From Plectrocnemia conspersa (taxonomy: Eukaryota; Arthropoda; Insecta; Trichoptera; Polycentropodidae), in assembly GCA_009617715.1 (NCBI GenBank), contig VTFK01000169.1:868001-932000 (forward strand): 64,000 bases of DNA. The letters are read 5' to 3'. The position numbers and the translations under genes were made by a program. The notes beneath the pieces are model-generated. The model worked only from the letters and a program-made list of their open reading frames with translations. It made no database searches and was not told the origin of the DNA. Of the stretch, positions 1 to 12,690 are shown in pieces. Within the stretch, counting starts at the first letter, position 1. Each line of letters starts with the position of its first letter.

Positions 1-412
1 CAGCTATAATCGCAATTGAATCGTCAAACGTCTACCGTAGGAGGAAGGGATCTGATTACACACGCGCCTGCTGAGATACATATGATGCGCTTCTATTGTG
101 GATACTTTCTATTTTTATTTTCACCTCTCGCATCCGTAGTAGAGAAGGAATGGTATCGAATAAAATCGATACGATCTAATTTCAAAAATCATTTAGTATC
201 ATGTACTGTTCAAAACTCTCAATTCAGCTTTGTTTTACTACAGATTTCATTTATTATTTTTCACCTTACTTTTAATGTGCTACCATTTTTGTTATTATTT
301 AAAACATGGAAGCGCATATGTCACTTATTTGATGATTGTCTATATTTCAACAAAATATATTCCAAACCAAACTTTCTAGTTGTTTAATGATAACTCACTA
401 TTAATTTTCTAA
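1..412. other. Window edge, unassigned sequence
   Basis: A plus-strand reading frame is open from 16 to 387 (123 codons). Its translation is rich in F, L and I, has no motif I recognise, and has no splice or promoter context. It looks like chance in AT-rich DNA. The first 100 bases are less AT-biased and could be the tail of an island that lies mostly outside the window. Confidence 0.3.
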
Positions 413-790
413 TCGATATCTCGTCACATACGAGTAATCAGAAGGCAGTTAAGCAAACAGAGATGGATCCAAAGCATGCCATGTTGACTGCGGCCCTGGC
501 CATCGGAAGCGCTTTGTGCAGTAAAATAGGAAGCAGATGGGTCTGCGACCGGATTAGCTGTGGGCGCTTTGTCCTTTGCGCAATGAAGTTTAGCCACCGA
601 ATCCTGAGGCATTAGGCCACTAATGGACTACGAGACCGACCAGTGTCTATCACAGGATCACAGCGTACCTTTTCTCTGAACGAAATTAAATTACAGCTCC
701 GTAATATACACACACTGGTGTGACTGGGCTAGAACGTCATAAGGACAGTATCGCAGGCACGTCGATGACTTAATTAAACTGGCTATTTGT
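413..790. promoter_or_regulatory. Candidate regulatory island 1
   Basis: About 380 bases of balanced, non-repetitive sequence stand out from the AT-rich surroundings. Stop codons break all frames apart from short open stretches, and I recognise no protein motif. It ends in a TTAATTAA word of the kind homeodomain proteins bind. A conserved non-coding or regulatory role is inferred only from composition and lack of coding signal. A decayed transposon is the main alternative. Confidence 0.25.
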
Positions 791-1730
791 AGCTAACAGG
801 GTTGAAACGCGTCCAATATATGTTATAACTTGTTTTTATGGGATGATGAGGGGACATGTGAAACTTAGCCACAATTTTATTGAAGCACGATTTTCTAAAT
901 TGTATACACAAATGTATGGGTTTAATTTAAAATACTCTAAACCGCTCTTTAATGAGTGATTAAGTAAATGTTAAGCCAAGAATGCAATGAATTGTATCCC
1001 AACACCCTTAGCAAAAAAACTTTAATATATGAATATAGATACGACATGTACTCCCTCTTAAAAAAATATAGAGATATTATCTTTGAATTATCGACAACAA
1101 TAGGTAGTATTTCGCTTCTTCAGAATTCCAGACAATGGAGTCATATTTGAGCTATAAAATACCGTATCATATAGAGAACTAATATGTAAGTATTACAACG
1201 AATGATTTTGAAGCGTCAATAAAATAAATTCATCAGCAGTATGTTTATCTTATTTAATTTCTAAGATAATTGCCAAAGATTAAGCTGCAAATTATTAAAT
1301 AAAGTTGCTAAATTATGGTAAGCTAAGTGGATTATCACAGCGCAAACTCAAGGTCAGAAACCTTATTACATTGCTGAGGAATTTAGATCCTGTGAAATGA
1401 AACGCGGTATATTGTGAAGCATTAAACACATGTTTGATGGAGGCAACGATCTTGACTGACACATTCAAAAGCGAGATTGTTTAATAACAAGATTTGAATC
1501 GTTTTATAGTAATATTCCATTTAGCTCCAAGATAAAATTATTCCTATTTTTTTTATATTAAAAATAATGGCATTCCATTTGATAGGAATTGGCTTGAATT
1601 TATTTGTCATAAGCGACGATCTAAGACACCAATATATATATATATATATTTTTTTGCTTATCGTTAAAAATCATCGGTTATGTGTTAAAAAAAATGCTTA
1701 AATCGGTACAAAGTGCAGGAGAAGACGATC
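791..1730. other. AT-rich spacer
   Basis: AT-rich sequence with many stops in every frame. It has a short (AT)n run near 1632-1649. I see no gene or recognisable repeat. Confidence 0.5.
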
Positions 1731-1763
1731 ATTTAGTTAGTGTAAGTTTTACACTAACTAAAT
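1731..1763. repeat. Perfect 15-bp inverted repeat (hairpin)
   Basis: Two perfectly complementary 15-base arms at 1731-1745 and 1749-1763 are separated by only 3 bases, so a single strand could fold into a tight stem-loop. The arms contain the word TTAGTTAGTGTAA, which is not simple (AT)n. The stem is too short for a microRNA precursor. It could be a palindromic MITE core or the joined ends of a deleted DNA transposon. A chance origin is less likely given the arm length. Confidence 0.6.
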
Positions 1764-2090
1764 ATTGAAAAAAACATATTACACTATAAGATGTTTTTTT
1801 CATAATATTGCAGATTATTATTTAAAATGGTATGCTATTTCATAATATAGTTTAAATAATATAAAACTGAGAAAATTAGTTATACTCTCAAAGTATTACT
1901 TTTAAATATTGAAACAGCACATTTCAATACATTGTAATCATGGTAAACTTTCAGTTGGGAAATCAGCCGATAAATACAAAGCCAAATTAATTTATATACC
2001 ACATTTCATTTTTCCAGACCGTAAAAAATAAAAAATGCACATACACACTCGTAAAAGTATACACAAAAGCTCACAGCCGAGAGTTAAATT
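1764..2090. other. AT-rich spacer
   Basis: AT-rich sequence with no open frame of note, no repeat and no motif that I recognise. Confidence 0.5.
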
Positions 2091-2390
2091 AACTTTATGA
2101 AGTGTCCGGTGAGTTAAGGTTTCACCCGTGAACTGTGCTGCGCTGCGCAGCGAGACATTTATTATGTTTTAATGAAAAGTCCTTTAGCCGGCCGCAAATT
2201 TGACAGAGTTTAATTTGAGCTCCGTAATGAGGAGACGCCAAAGTTTTTCCGCAAAATCCAATCGCTTTTCAATCGGGCCGACCCCGATCCAATTAGGGCT
2301 TGCGGAAACGTTTCCTTAAGCTCGTTCCCATCCGGGCCTTACTCGTATTCCGGGGTATTCGCGTGTCTCGTGGGAAAACAAAATTATTTT
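2091..2390. promoter_or_regulatory. Candidate regulatory island 2
   Basis: A sharply bounded, GC-richer block with no usable reading frame. It contains a perfect 12-bp palindrome, CGCTGCGCAGCG, at 2141-2152 and a CCAATTAGGG-type homeodomain word in its second half. The abrupt composition change on both sides and the lack of coding signal suggest a constrained non-coding element. Function is not shown. Confidence 0.3.
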
Positions 2391-2930
2391 CGGTACTGTA
2401 TAATAAATTGGGTTAAAAGCGTTTATATATCGAGAATATATTGTACATACATATGATATCAAAAATGATATAAAAATGTAGCTATGTATATGAAATATGT
2501 GGTTTCAAAATACCACATATTCCACAGTGAATATTAACTCCTGATTACAATGAAGAACTAAGAATAAAAAATCATTTCATGTATGTTACATTGTTAACGT
2601 TAAGCAAAACTAATTAATACAAACATATATAAAGTTACACAATGGAATAGTGCGGTTAAATTACAGCAAAACCAAAATAATCACCTTTTTTAGAAATTAT
2701 ATTTGAGTATAATTTTTGTAGATTAATTTAAGTTTGAATACTAAAATATTTATAAATAACTTTACAATTTTATTATATCTTTTATCAAAATCACTATACA
2801 ATCGCATAAAAGAACGTTTACTAACACACCGTTAACACGATAACCGGATAACTCCTCACGTAAACTACACACACAAACACAAATTAATTAACACATTTCC
2901 CCTATTTGAAGATGCGCAATAGATTAACGT
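2391..2930. other. AT-rich spacer
   Basis: AT-rich filler with TACATACATATG-type words that recur through the window. Nothing gene-like is visible. Confidence 0.5.
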
Positions 2931-3260
2931 TTCAATTGAAAACCTTTTGATAAAATCTCGCGATTGTGTGCGGCGAGTGATGAACGCGGCCGTTTTCGAA
3001 ATTAACGTCCGACAAAACAGAAGTACGAAAAAGGGTCGTAATTTATTATATCACCTCTTTTCATGTTTTCGTTTGGAACGCCAAAAATGCTAAGATTTAT
3101 ATGTGTGCTACCTCTTCCGAGAAGCACGGGACGATTAACGAATACCACCAATCTTTAGAGAAGAATTCCCTATGAGAATAAGACGTGGTCACCTAAGGAC
3201 GCTAATCTGTACCTGTCATCGATGATCAGTATGTATAAATTGCCGTCTCTATCGTAGGCT
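2931..3260. promoter_or_regulatory. Candidate regulatory island 3
   Basis: A block of moderate GC content without a long frame. It is flanked by AT-rich DNA and resembles the other islands in composition. I can name no specific function. Confidence 0.2.
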
Positions 3261-5030
3261 ACCTATCAGTAATGGATGGTATCGTTGATATTTATATTGT
3301 TTTAGGTGTAGTGTGGACGTTCGATTTGTATCCCAAAAAATGTAGTTATTCAGGGTGTTGGAATTATTTAAATTGATCATAGGGCTTCAAATAGTAATGT
3401 CATTTTAAATTATTTATTAAAAAAACTCTTATTCTTATATAAAATATGTCAAATATACTTTATTTTTTCTATGCATTATTATATTTATTTTTAAGTGATT
3501 GTACTTCATAATATAATAGTTTATTGGTCTGGTTTTATAAACTATAATTTATGAACTAATTTTTAACCTGTTGTTTATTTGTGCAACAGTGTTTGGATCG
3601 CGTACAATTTATGTATTTACTATAAATATGTTATTGTCTACGTTACGTATCTGGATCATTGTTGACGCAAAGAGGGAATCTGCTGTTTTCTCGGTCTTCT
3701 TTTTATCAGTCGAGCTCCGTAGCTCTGCTTGGTGCGAGTCAGGATTAACTGGTGAAAGTTCTCTTTCGGAAATGAATTACAGAAGAAAGTTATGTGTGCT
3801 AGTCGAGATGGAGGAAGTTTTTTACTCTTAACACACGCCAGTTGTGATGATTTGCAGAGTAGAATTAGATTCTTTATTTTCTCATCGTTTTTTTGCATAG
3901 TCGTTATGGTTTGAAGAAGTAGATATTTTACAACATTGCACTTATCATTCCGGATTCCACTGACTGAGCATTTATCAATACAATTGCCTTTTATTTATTA
4001 AAACACCAAACGGATATATTTAAGAATATCAGATTTCCATGTATATCAGCTTAATAAATGCATTTATCGATGATTTAGGAAGACTAATGTAATAAAGGTT
4101 TATCATGCTTTTAACGCGGATTTGCGACATTATCCTCCTTATTTTGATAAAATGTATAGTTTTTTACTTAATTTATGTGACTGTTATTCTAGTAAATTTT
4201 AGTTATGTCATTATTAAATGGTTTAAATATTTATGAGTTTTTATAGCTTATTTATATATGTATATAATACGGTTTTTAGTGTCGGTTAATTTATAAATAC
4301 GGTAAAAAAAATTTTGGGTTTGGTCAGGACTTCTTTCTCACATTTTTTTTTCTAGTTCCTCATAGCTATTGTTGAAAACATTCATGTGTTTTACAAGCTC
4401 GTTAAGAAGCTAGATGACTTGTGCAAGAAGAGCGTTCTCAAGCGCTGATGTTCTGGCCGTAACGGGTAAAAATAAGGGAACGGGATCGCGACTCTCTAGA
4501 GCACTTTAAAACTCGCAATTGGGAGGCACCGAACATTACTGGGTTGTCGACACCGCTTCTTAAAAAAATAAAATAGTTTCGATGAGAAGACGTTATGCAT
4601 TGAATGTAATGAATCCCATCGCTCCTAGCACAAATACAGTAAGATACATATACGGATACTACCCCTTCTACCTTTTTGTAGAGATATCTCAGATTTATTT
4701 TTTGAATTGTCTCCAATAACAAGGCATACTTTGTTTCACTCGAATTACATATAATGGGGCCATATTATTAAAGTAACACAGGCTCCGCGTGCCGAGAAGA
4801 AGCTGAGCATCCTCAACACCGTATCGAAAATTAAAAAATATATACACTGTATCTAAAAGGTTCTAAAACTTTTTTTTATCAAGTTTAAATACAATACCCT
4901 TCCGTTAATTAAACTGACTTTTTTATCAAGATTTAATACATTACCCTTTAATTAATAAACACCCTAAATTATCCACACACACAAAAAATACCTTTGTGCA
5001 TTGATGTAATGTAAAATAGATAAATGACTG
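3261..5030. other. Mostly AT-rich spacer
   Basis: Two overlapping short frames near 3571-3898 on opposite strands and one at 4438-4722 on the minus strand show no recognisable protein. A slightly more complex stretch at about 4380-4560 could be a small island. The rest is AT-rich filler. Confidence 0.4.
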
Positions 5031-5340
5031 TCCCTACACGATGGTTTGATCCATATATTTTAATATGGCTTTCGCCCCGTGAAACAATCGTGCGCGAGGG
5101 CACCAGTCCTTGAATAATTTACGTTCACTGAACATTCGTTATCTATGTGGCATTGCTATGTGCAACGAGTAACTATTTCGTCTATAACTTAATGCCAGGG
5201 CCCCGGCGATGCATAGGGACCCCGCGACAAGGGACCCCCATATAATTTATGGACCTCGATCGCACGCGATAAGGACAACGATGAATCTTCGAACGTACTT
5301 TGAATTTCGACCGAAAGCGATAAGTTATTCAAAAAATAAG
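5031..5340. promoter_or_regulatory. Candidate regulatory island 4
   Basis: GC-richer, non-repetitive sequence including a C/G-rich segment around 5197-5240. No frame extends through it and no splice-bounded exon is apparent. Interpreted by analogy with the other islands. Confidence 0.25.
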
Positions 5341-6770
5341 TGAAAATGGTATATATTGTAAGATTAAAATGTAAACACGTTTAATAGTGGAATAATAAAT
5401 TAGATAACAGATATTTATCCATTAAATAATAATCACTTTTCTTTATAATGTTGCGGAAATATTATTATTTTTAATAACCAAAAAATATACGTTTATGGAT
5501 TAAAATGCTTTGCAACTTTTCAAAACAGGTTGTGTAGCATCTAAACCTTAAATATTTTTAAATGCCACACCGTTGTCGTGCTAAGTAAGGTATTGATTTA
5601 TGTATTAAATAGTTGAAATGTATCAATATAAATAGTTAGTCTTTTGATTTTTTGTATAAAATAATTAATAGTTCGTGAGATGTAAAATTTCAAAAATCGT
5701 ATAAAAAATTATATTCTGTCAATATTGTTTAAAAAAATATTAATATGTACCTATATACTACAAAAATATGTAACTATAATATATAATATTATATGTATTA
5801 CATACATATATGGATATCATTTTTTATCGAAAAAATATTAGGTTATCTGATTTAAGATGCATAAATCCTAATATAGGATAAAGGGAAACGATAAGGGTTT
5901 TATCTCAGAATAAAGCCTCTCTAGTGGCTTATAAAATATTGGAAGTTGCAAAATATTACATTTGTCAATAACCATTATTTCTACGTTTCCTTAGGAAATT
6001 ATTATTAACGTATTTTGAAGATTATCTACAGATGATTTAGCAACGAAAAAACATTATAGTTTATTACTTTAATAAAATTAAAAATTAAATAAATAGAGTG
6101 AATATATTTTATAAGTGGAACGTAATTTTTATATTTTTTAATTTTAAATCTTAATTTAAAGTAATAAATACACAAAAAAAATTACAGTTTGAATTAAATA
6201 TTTAATATATAATTTTACTAAACGCAAATTTAAAAACATTAAGTTTAAATATAAATGTAAATATTTTACTGGAAATACATATATGAGATTTATTTTGTAC
6301 CATTTAAATAAATTAATATTATGATATTTTAGATAAATTAGGACTTTAATATCTCAAGTTCTTTAAAATGTATTATTTTAACCATAGAAAAAATAGTACC
6401 TACACAATATATAAAAATATATGTATATTTAAAAAATAAATCTTAAAATTCTAATACACCTATTAATTATTATTTTTCCATACAAACAACTTTACTTATA
6501 TTATAACAATAATTTGACATAACATTGATTTATATATTGCTTATTAATACTAACAATGTTTAAAATAGGATGCATAATAATAAAAATATATATTTATTTA
6601 ACATATACATGTTTTAATGCATATTATAATAATCTTATTGTTTTAAGCCTTTCTACATATTTTATTTCAATACTTTTATCATATCCCTTTGCTAAAAAGA
6701 CTTAAGCAATTCTTAAAAAAGCAAAGAAAGTTTATTTCTTATAAATGTGTAATATTTTTAATAACAGCGC
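5341..6770. other. Extremely AT-rich spacer
   Basis: Among the most AT-biased stretches of the window, with homopolymer A and T runs and short ATATGT words. No gene or repeat family is recognised. Confidence 0.5.
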
Positions 6771-7075
6771 ATCAGATTTCATCCCTATTTTGTAAAACGA
6801 AACCTGATCATCGGTTTACAAACACGATCCCCGATTGCATTGCACGTTCATTTTCGATCACGACATAAACTTGGGGTGTGTAAAGTAAGCAGTCTTTGCC
6901 ATCAAAGTCGACTATTTATTTTTCCATTAACAAGGAATATCTTATTACTTACACTTCCATTAGGTTCAGCGCCGTCTGGTTATCCTCGACGTTGTAATGA
7001 CGGTATAAAGACGGAGGGTTTAATCCAATTAGCCTTCGGCAATATGGTGCTCCGTAAATGCAGCTAGAGCACAAC
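6771..7075. promoter_or_regulatory. Candidate regulatory island 5
   Basis: Composition rises to balanced for about 300 bases. A 75-codon plus-strand frame at 6840-7067 has no recognisable motif and no exon signals, so I do not call it a gene. The block contains CCAATTAG-like words near 7026. Confidence 0.25.
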
Positions 7076-8755
7076 TATTATACACATAGAAATGTACATT
7101 TATACACTTAGAGAAGTTGTGACTCGATTGAAAATTATTATCACCTTGCTTGCAGCTTTTAAAGCTTTTATTTCGTAAAATTATGAAATGTGTACACTTT
7201 ATTCTTATAATAGTAAGTAATATAGCTTGCTTTTATATTATATTTATATGTGTACAATAAATAAAGTTTATTTACCCAAAACGTATATCTTAAACTTGCT
7301 TACATATATATGTATATATATATATACATATATGTATCACATACAAATACACTATTTTAATAATATTTATTTTGTTAGCAAAAGGATGGTCAATATATAT
7401 ATATATAAGTTTTTATTTAAATTCCAAGAGCTCAACGTGGGCTTAATTAAAATTTTGTCCATATGTATGGTTTCATAATTTGGTATTCAAACGATTATTT
7501 AATCTAATTATTGTCATATTATATTATTATTTATGCTGTTTTTAAGAAAGAGACACCTTAAATACACACTCGTTTAAAATACCTTTTATCCTGATCGTGT
7601 GGGTTAAATCGCTACTCATACCATTTGTGGGTCTTAATTGAGTCCATAATTTCAACACCTGTCTATAAGAAAGTGAAAAAGCGTCAATTTGTTTAATTTG
7701 AGATAAACTATAATAATAAATATTATAATAAGAAGATAAGCAAAATAGGTAATCATTAAACGCAAAGTATATTATTTAGATGCTTAAAATAACTATAAAT
7801 TGTATAACTTTCATATGTATATAACTATATAGTTTAATATTAAGTATAGAATAACCTAAATTGATCATGTTTATTACTAATAAATCATATGGAAAAAAAT
7901 AAGTATTTAAATATTTGTAAGTTTTAACTCACGAGAATAAGACTATTTAGTGTTTTTAATATCGATAATATAAATAAAAAAAATAATACTGTTTTTATTT
8001 ATAATAAAAAAACTTATTTATAAACATTTTCTTTTTTGTTTTAATCAGTGATTCCCTAACTTAAATCCAAGTTTTTCCAAAGCGCGCTATATCAAATTAT
8101 AACAAGTACATTTAAAAACTGATAGAGGGTTAAGCAAAAATAGTAACCGTATGTTACCAATTTTAATTACTAATTAAGTTACAGATTTAAAAAGGAAATT
8201 ATTAATTTATAAAAAAAATGTAAAAGCAGGGACCCTGTATGAAAACCGCGACCTACTTTGGTGTATTTTTTTTAAGGAAACACTGGCCTTACAGATACTG
8301 ATTAGTTTCTGTTGTATATTTAATGTAGTCAATCCTTTATTTTAAGTGACTTAAGAATTAGTTTTTATAAATAGTCTGCATAGAGCGACAACAGACGAAA
8401 ATATGTTTTATGAAGTTGAGAGAAAATTAACAATAAACTATAAAATCGACTAAAATATATTACACCTAATGGTGGTAAAAATATGTGCAGAATGTGATTA
8501 AAGCTTAGTTAAAAAAACATTTGGCTTTTTAAAATGCAAGGTGTGCAAAGCCTCTGATTATTAATTGTATTATTCACCACCTACTTTGTGGAAAATATCT
8601 CAATATAGCATGTATTATTGAACCAGTTTTGTCAGCGGTGAACCGTCGTCAGTTCCGTGATTAGAAATATAAGCCAATTATCCTTACTTTCTCTACCATA
8701 CAATACTTTGATGGTTCAGTCATTGTAATGTTTTATCGATATTTTTATCTCAGGG
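7076..8755. other. AT-rich spacer with (TA)-rich palindromic patch
   Basis: AT-rich filler. At about 7301-7336 a TACATATATATG-type sequence runs into its near reverse complement, giving an imperfect TA-rich palindrome. A minor composition rise occurs near 7560-7680. No gene is visible. Confidence 0.5.
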
Positions 8756-8796
8756 GTGCGACTGAATTTTTTCTCAATGAAAAAACTCAGTGCGCA
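8756..8796. repeat. Imperfect inverted repeat (hairpin)
   Basis: Arms containing GCGACTGAATTTTTT and AAAAAACTCAGTGCGC pair with one gap and one mismatch around a loop of about 7 bases. The following 250 bases have patches of T- and A-rich symmetry. This may be the end or core of a degraded DNA transposon. No transposase motif was found beside it. Confidence 0.45.
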
Positions 8797-10274
8797 AAAA
8801 TAATTTTGAACCTGCTATATGTTTTACCATGATATCAACATTTTTAAAATAAAAAAAAACTGTATTACTGCAGTTCTAGCTGCATTTTTTCAATCTTGAT
8901 GCAATTGCAGAATATATTAAGATTTTAAAAAATTCATTTAGCCATAAAATTGCAAAATTTTCACTTAGCTTATAATCTTCAAAATGATGATATTTTGAAA
9001 AGTAAAAAAAAAAACACTTTTTTAAAATGTAGTTTTCAGGTGACGACTATGGCCATTCAAGGTCATATGCTCAGAGATTTATTTTTGTTTTTAGCAGCAC
9101 CTATGTGAACAAAAAATTTCAAAGATGAAGTATATATAAACACAATTTTAGCGCAACATTAACACTTACAATATTTGTCGATAGAAAGTAAGGAACTAAA
9201 AACCACTGTTTGATGAATTGTTATATTAAAAATAAATATATTATTTCTGTAAGTAAAGCTTATTACTAAAGACACGTATTCAGAGAAATTTGTTCCAAAA
9301 TTCATAATAGATACGAATGGGTTTAATATGCAAAAAAAATGTTATAATTTAAAGAAAATTGCGTTTTTTTTAATTAACTAAAATTTTTTTTTCTTGTCCA
9401 CTACTCTAGACCATGCCAAAAGTATTTTCGTTCTTAAGTTTTCCGACCCTTGTATAATACTATGCTAGTGTAAAAAAAATAATTACACACACACACGAAT
9501 ACGTATAGATAAATAGATATTATAAAATATCTAAATAGAAAAGCTAAAACTAAAAATAAAAACAATTTAATATAAAAATTTTACCTTCATAGGATTTAAG
9601 GCAAATATAAGAGTTAAAAATCATATATTTAACAAGATTGTCAAACTTTAAAACACAATTTGGTAAATACACTATTAAAAAGTTTATTTTTTTCATGTGT
9701 TTCGTATAAAAAAGTTAAATTCAATACGTCAGTCAAGGCTCTAAACAAATTCAAGCTAAGTGTATATAAAATGTATGTTTAATAGTAAACTGGTAACAAC
9801 TTTTTAATGCCTGTTAAAAAAAAACATGTGGGAAAACTGAAAAATACGTTTTTTTAAACTCAAACGTATAATTATCATTATATATTTACTCGTCGTTAAC
9901 TATATTTATATAAACATTAAATAACACAACTCATATAATTTTTAATATACATATGTTTGATTTACATAGGTACGTTTGGTTTTACTGCATACCAATTTGC
10001 AATTACCATTTTAATAAGTAATTAATAAGTAGCTTCTTAAGCCATATAGTATCAAATCTACGAATCGTTATTATACATAATTATATATAACAATTTCGAA
10101 TTGTTTATCTATTACATAAGGTCTACAAGCACGAACTCAATCTGCTTCGCCCAGCACTCAATTAGGCCTAAGCCCTATTTAATAAACCGGCTTAAACGGC
10201 AAATAATTAAAACGGACTTAATTAAAACTTGAAGTACGTTTATTAAATAAATAATTTATTAATGTATGTGAGTG
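8797..10274. other. AT-rich spacer, possible decayed repeat
   Basis: AT-rich sequence. The part to about 9460 has a texture suggestive of an old non-autonomous transposon, with phrases of mixed composition between A/T runs, but I could not place its termini. A short GT-rich run ends at about 10283. Confidence 0.35.
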
Positions 10275-10565
10275 TGTGTGTGCGTTAAAGTTTCATGTCG
10301 AGCGTGACGAAACAGTAGAATGTGTAATTAGATCTAGTTCCGGGCAAGCCGTGTCCGGGTGCCGCGGTTTACGGAACAACGCAACTGTTCCGGAAGTTTC
10401 GACAAAGTTTTCCGGTCACCGTTGCCAAGATAAAAGCTTGATTTTCATCTCTCGGCCATCGGTTCGGACTGGACCGTGTCGAATTCGATCCGCCGGGGGC
10501 GGAAAATCAAAAGTTTGCGAAACCATCGTGAATATATTGTGTAGGGTTAGAAATGTGTATGGGTA
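10275..10565. promoter_or_regulatory. Candidate regulatory island 6
   Basis: Balanced sequence. A 96-codon frame (10276-10566, plus) is open across it, but the translation resembles no family I know and lacks exon signals. It shares the 11-mer CGGACTGGACC (10465-10475) with the island at 25726-26070 (26035-26045), and has a CGCGGTT word that fits a Runt-type site. More likely regulatory than coding. Confidence 0.3.
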
Positions 10566-10960
10566 ATGTATAGTCTGCTTATCTAGTTTCATATATAGAA
10601 GTTAGTCGTGAATTAAATATATTTATAATAACTAGTACTTAATATATGATTAATACAAAAGCAAAAGTGGTTATCGAAAATTGGGTAATAAACAAAATTA
10701 GTAATCGTGAAAAACGTTATTTAATAATAAATTAAAGCTTAATAAATCAAACATTATTTGATGTGATTTTTACCGCTCGCTCTATTAAATAGGTAAAATT
10801 ATTTTATAATAATTGTTATATTATTTAAAAATATAATATTAAAATGTTTAGTTAGAAGGAAAGAGATTAAAAACATGTATTGCTATGCTACGTGCTCCTA
10901 AAATATTCATATAAAGGTGTTCACACGTGTTTTTTTATATAATATTCTCAACGCCTGTTG
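10566..10960. other. AT-rich spacer
   Basis: AT-rich filler with no open frames or repeats of note. Confidence 0.5.
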
Positions 10961-11360
10961 CCGATAATCGCCGATGAACATAATAGAATATAATTACAAA
11001 CATATACATAGTATATTTAATGTCCAGAAGAGAATATGATACTTTCAACAGTGTCGGTGGTTCTCGACAACAATGTGAAAACCACAAGGCGGTACCTTGT
11101 TTCAGGATTGTCCTGAAAGCTCCACAGTCCCGAGCTCAACTTAGACCGCATCTCGTCTGGAAGGAGAGAGAGACTAGACTGCCGTGGTCCCCGGGTAATT
11201 ACCCGTAACACGCGGCAGATATAGCCCTGGCATCCAGGACCAGGAAGATCTGGGGCTGGCTGGCGGAATCCGTTAAAGTCCCATAGGCACCACTAGTGGA
11301 TGTTGTAAAACAATTCAGTTAAAACAGCGCCGGTGGACGGTTAACTTTGTAGTGCAGGGA
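10961..11360. promoter_or_regulatory. Candidate regulatory island 7 with TAATTA palindrome
   Basis: Non-repetitive, GC-richer block. Both strands have a frame of about 62-64 codons at 11017-11211. That mutual openness reflects composition, and neither translation is recognisable. It contains a perfect 14-bp palindrome, CGGGTAATTACCCG, at 11192-11205, centred on the homeodomain core TAATTA, and an AACCACA word that fits Runt factors. Binding is predicted, not shown. Confidence 0.3.
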
Positions 11361-12110
11361 ATCAATGATATGAATAAACTTAAGGTATTGTACACACTGA
11401 ATAATAAATATATTAAAACTTAAGCTTGGCTTCCAAACTGTAAGACTGCAATGTCAAATGTAAGTGCGATAGTAATAAAAAAAATGACAACTATTTATAA
11501 AATACAAAATGACTTTAGATAATAATGGGATCAAAACAAATTTTTAACTGGTCAATGTCCACAAATTAAAAGTTTTTAGCTTGAAACATTCTTCAAAGAC
11601 CTCAGAAATTTTGCTATAGTCAATAATAATTAAAACACCCATCAAATACCTCAGAGATCTTTACATTATTTATCTTAGGCTAATCAATTGCATTTTAAAA
11701 CAATTACAAGGCAATTTTTATTTTTGAGGTCTAAAACACTTTTCATATGTTAGACCTTAAAAATATTTTATTTTATTAATGCAAATTTATAGAACATAAT
11801 ATAAACCATTTAGCTCGTTTTAAAAAGTATTAAGATATAAAAATATTTATTATAGAATTGGAATTTGCGAATAATCATTAGTGAAGTACTGATTTATTTA
11901 TGCCAGAAGTAAACTTTTTATATTATTGGATGTTGGTACAAACAAAAAAAATAATTCTAACCCGCTTTAGGTTAGTACTTGTTAAATTACTTATCTCTAA
12001 AGGTCATATAACGTACCCAATTTCCATATTTCCTTTTAGGTTCGATAGTATATTTATGGAAGATAAAGTCTAAAAATATATAAATATTTATATTACGCTT
12101 GCTTTATTAC
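11361..12110. other. AT-rich spacer
   Basis: AT-rich filler with no gene or repeat recognised. Confidence 0.5.
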
Positions 12111-12690
12111 TTAACGGGCAATTTAGCAACAACCCTCCTTATATTAATAACCCTCCATAAATCCAGCATATCACTTATTGGATTCGCTCTCGGGCTCATT
12201 AAACGGTTAGCCTTAACCGCAAATTACACGACAAACAATTACGCGAGTGCTTTTTCGACTTAATGGCTCTATCCACCGATACGGTCCGATCCTTTAAAGC
12301 CGCAATAAATAATTTATTCACAAAACCAAATTGTTTATATAAGTATGTATAAGAAGCCTTGCTGGTGAATTATCATTACATCTTCGTTAGTCGGCGTTGT
12401 TCTTTTTGCGGTAACCCACGAAAATGGATCTCTCACATTATGCTCGTTATAATAACAGCTTCGAGTGCAAGTCGGCTATTACGAAAATCTATTGTATGCA
12501 TGTACATATATGTTTGTGTATAATCAGCGGAGATTTTCGAAAGAGCCGTTGTTGTTGTACCGCCGAAGAATACGTTCGTAACAGACGAAAACATTAGCGT
12601 TTCGAACACGAGATAAAAACACATGCACGAAATGCAAGTCTTGTTATTTTGAGACACGATTTCGGTACGTGCAGTAACCAACCATTTATT
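12111..12690. promoter_or_regulatory. Candidate regulatory island 8 (two lobes)
   Basis: Two GC-richer lobes (about 12120-12310 and 12365-12690) are separated by a short AT stretch. The first has AACCGCA (12215-12221), a Runt-type site, followed by an ATTA word and a GCAATAAA word. The second overlaps an 82-codon minus-strand frame with no recognisable content. No exon signals were found. Confidence 0.3.

Noticed and set aside
1731..1763. MicroRNA precursor
   Set aside because: The stem is only 15 bp with a 3-base loop, far too short for a pre-miRNA.
10276..10566. 96-codon plus frame as a gene
   Set aside because: No recognisable domain, start context or splice signals. It lies in an island whose GC-rich codons make stops scarce.
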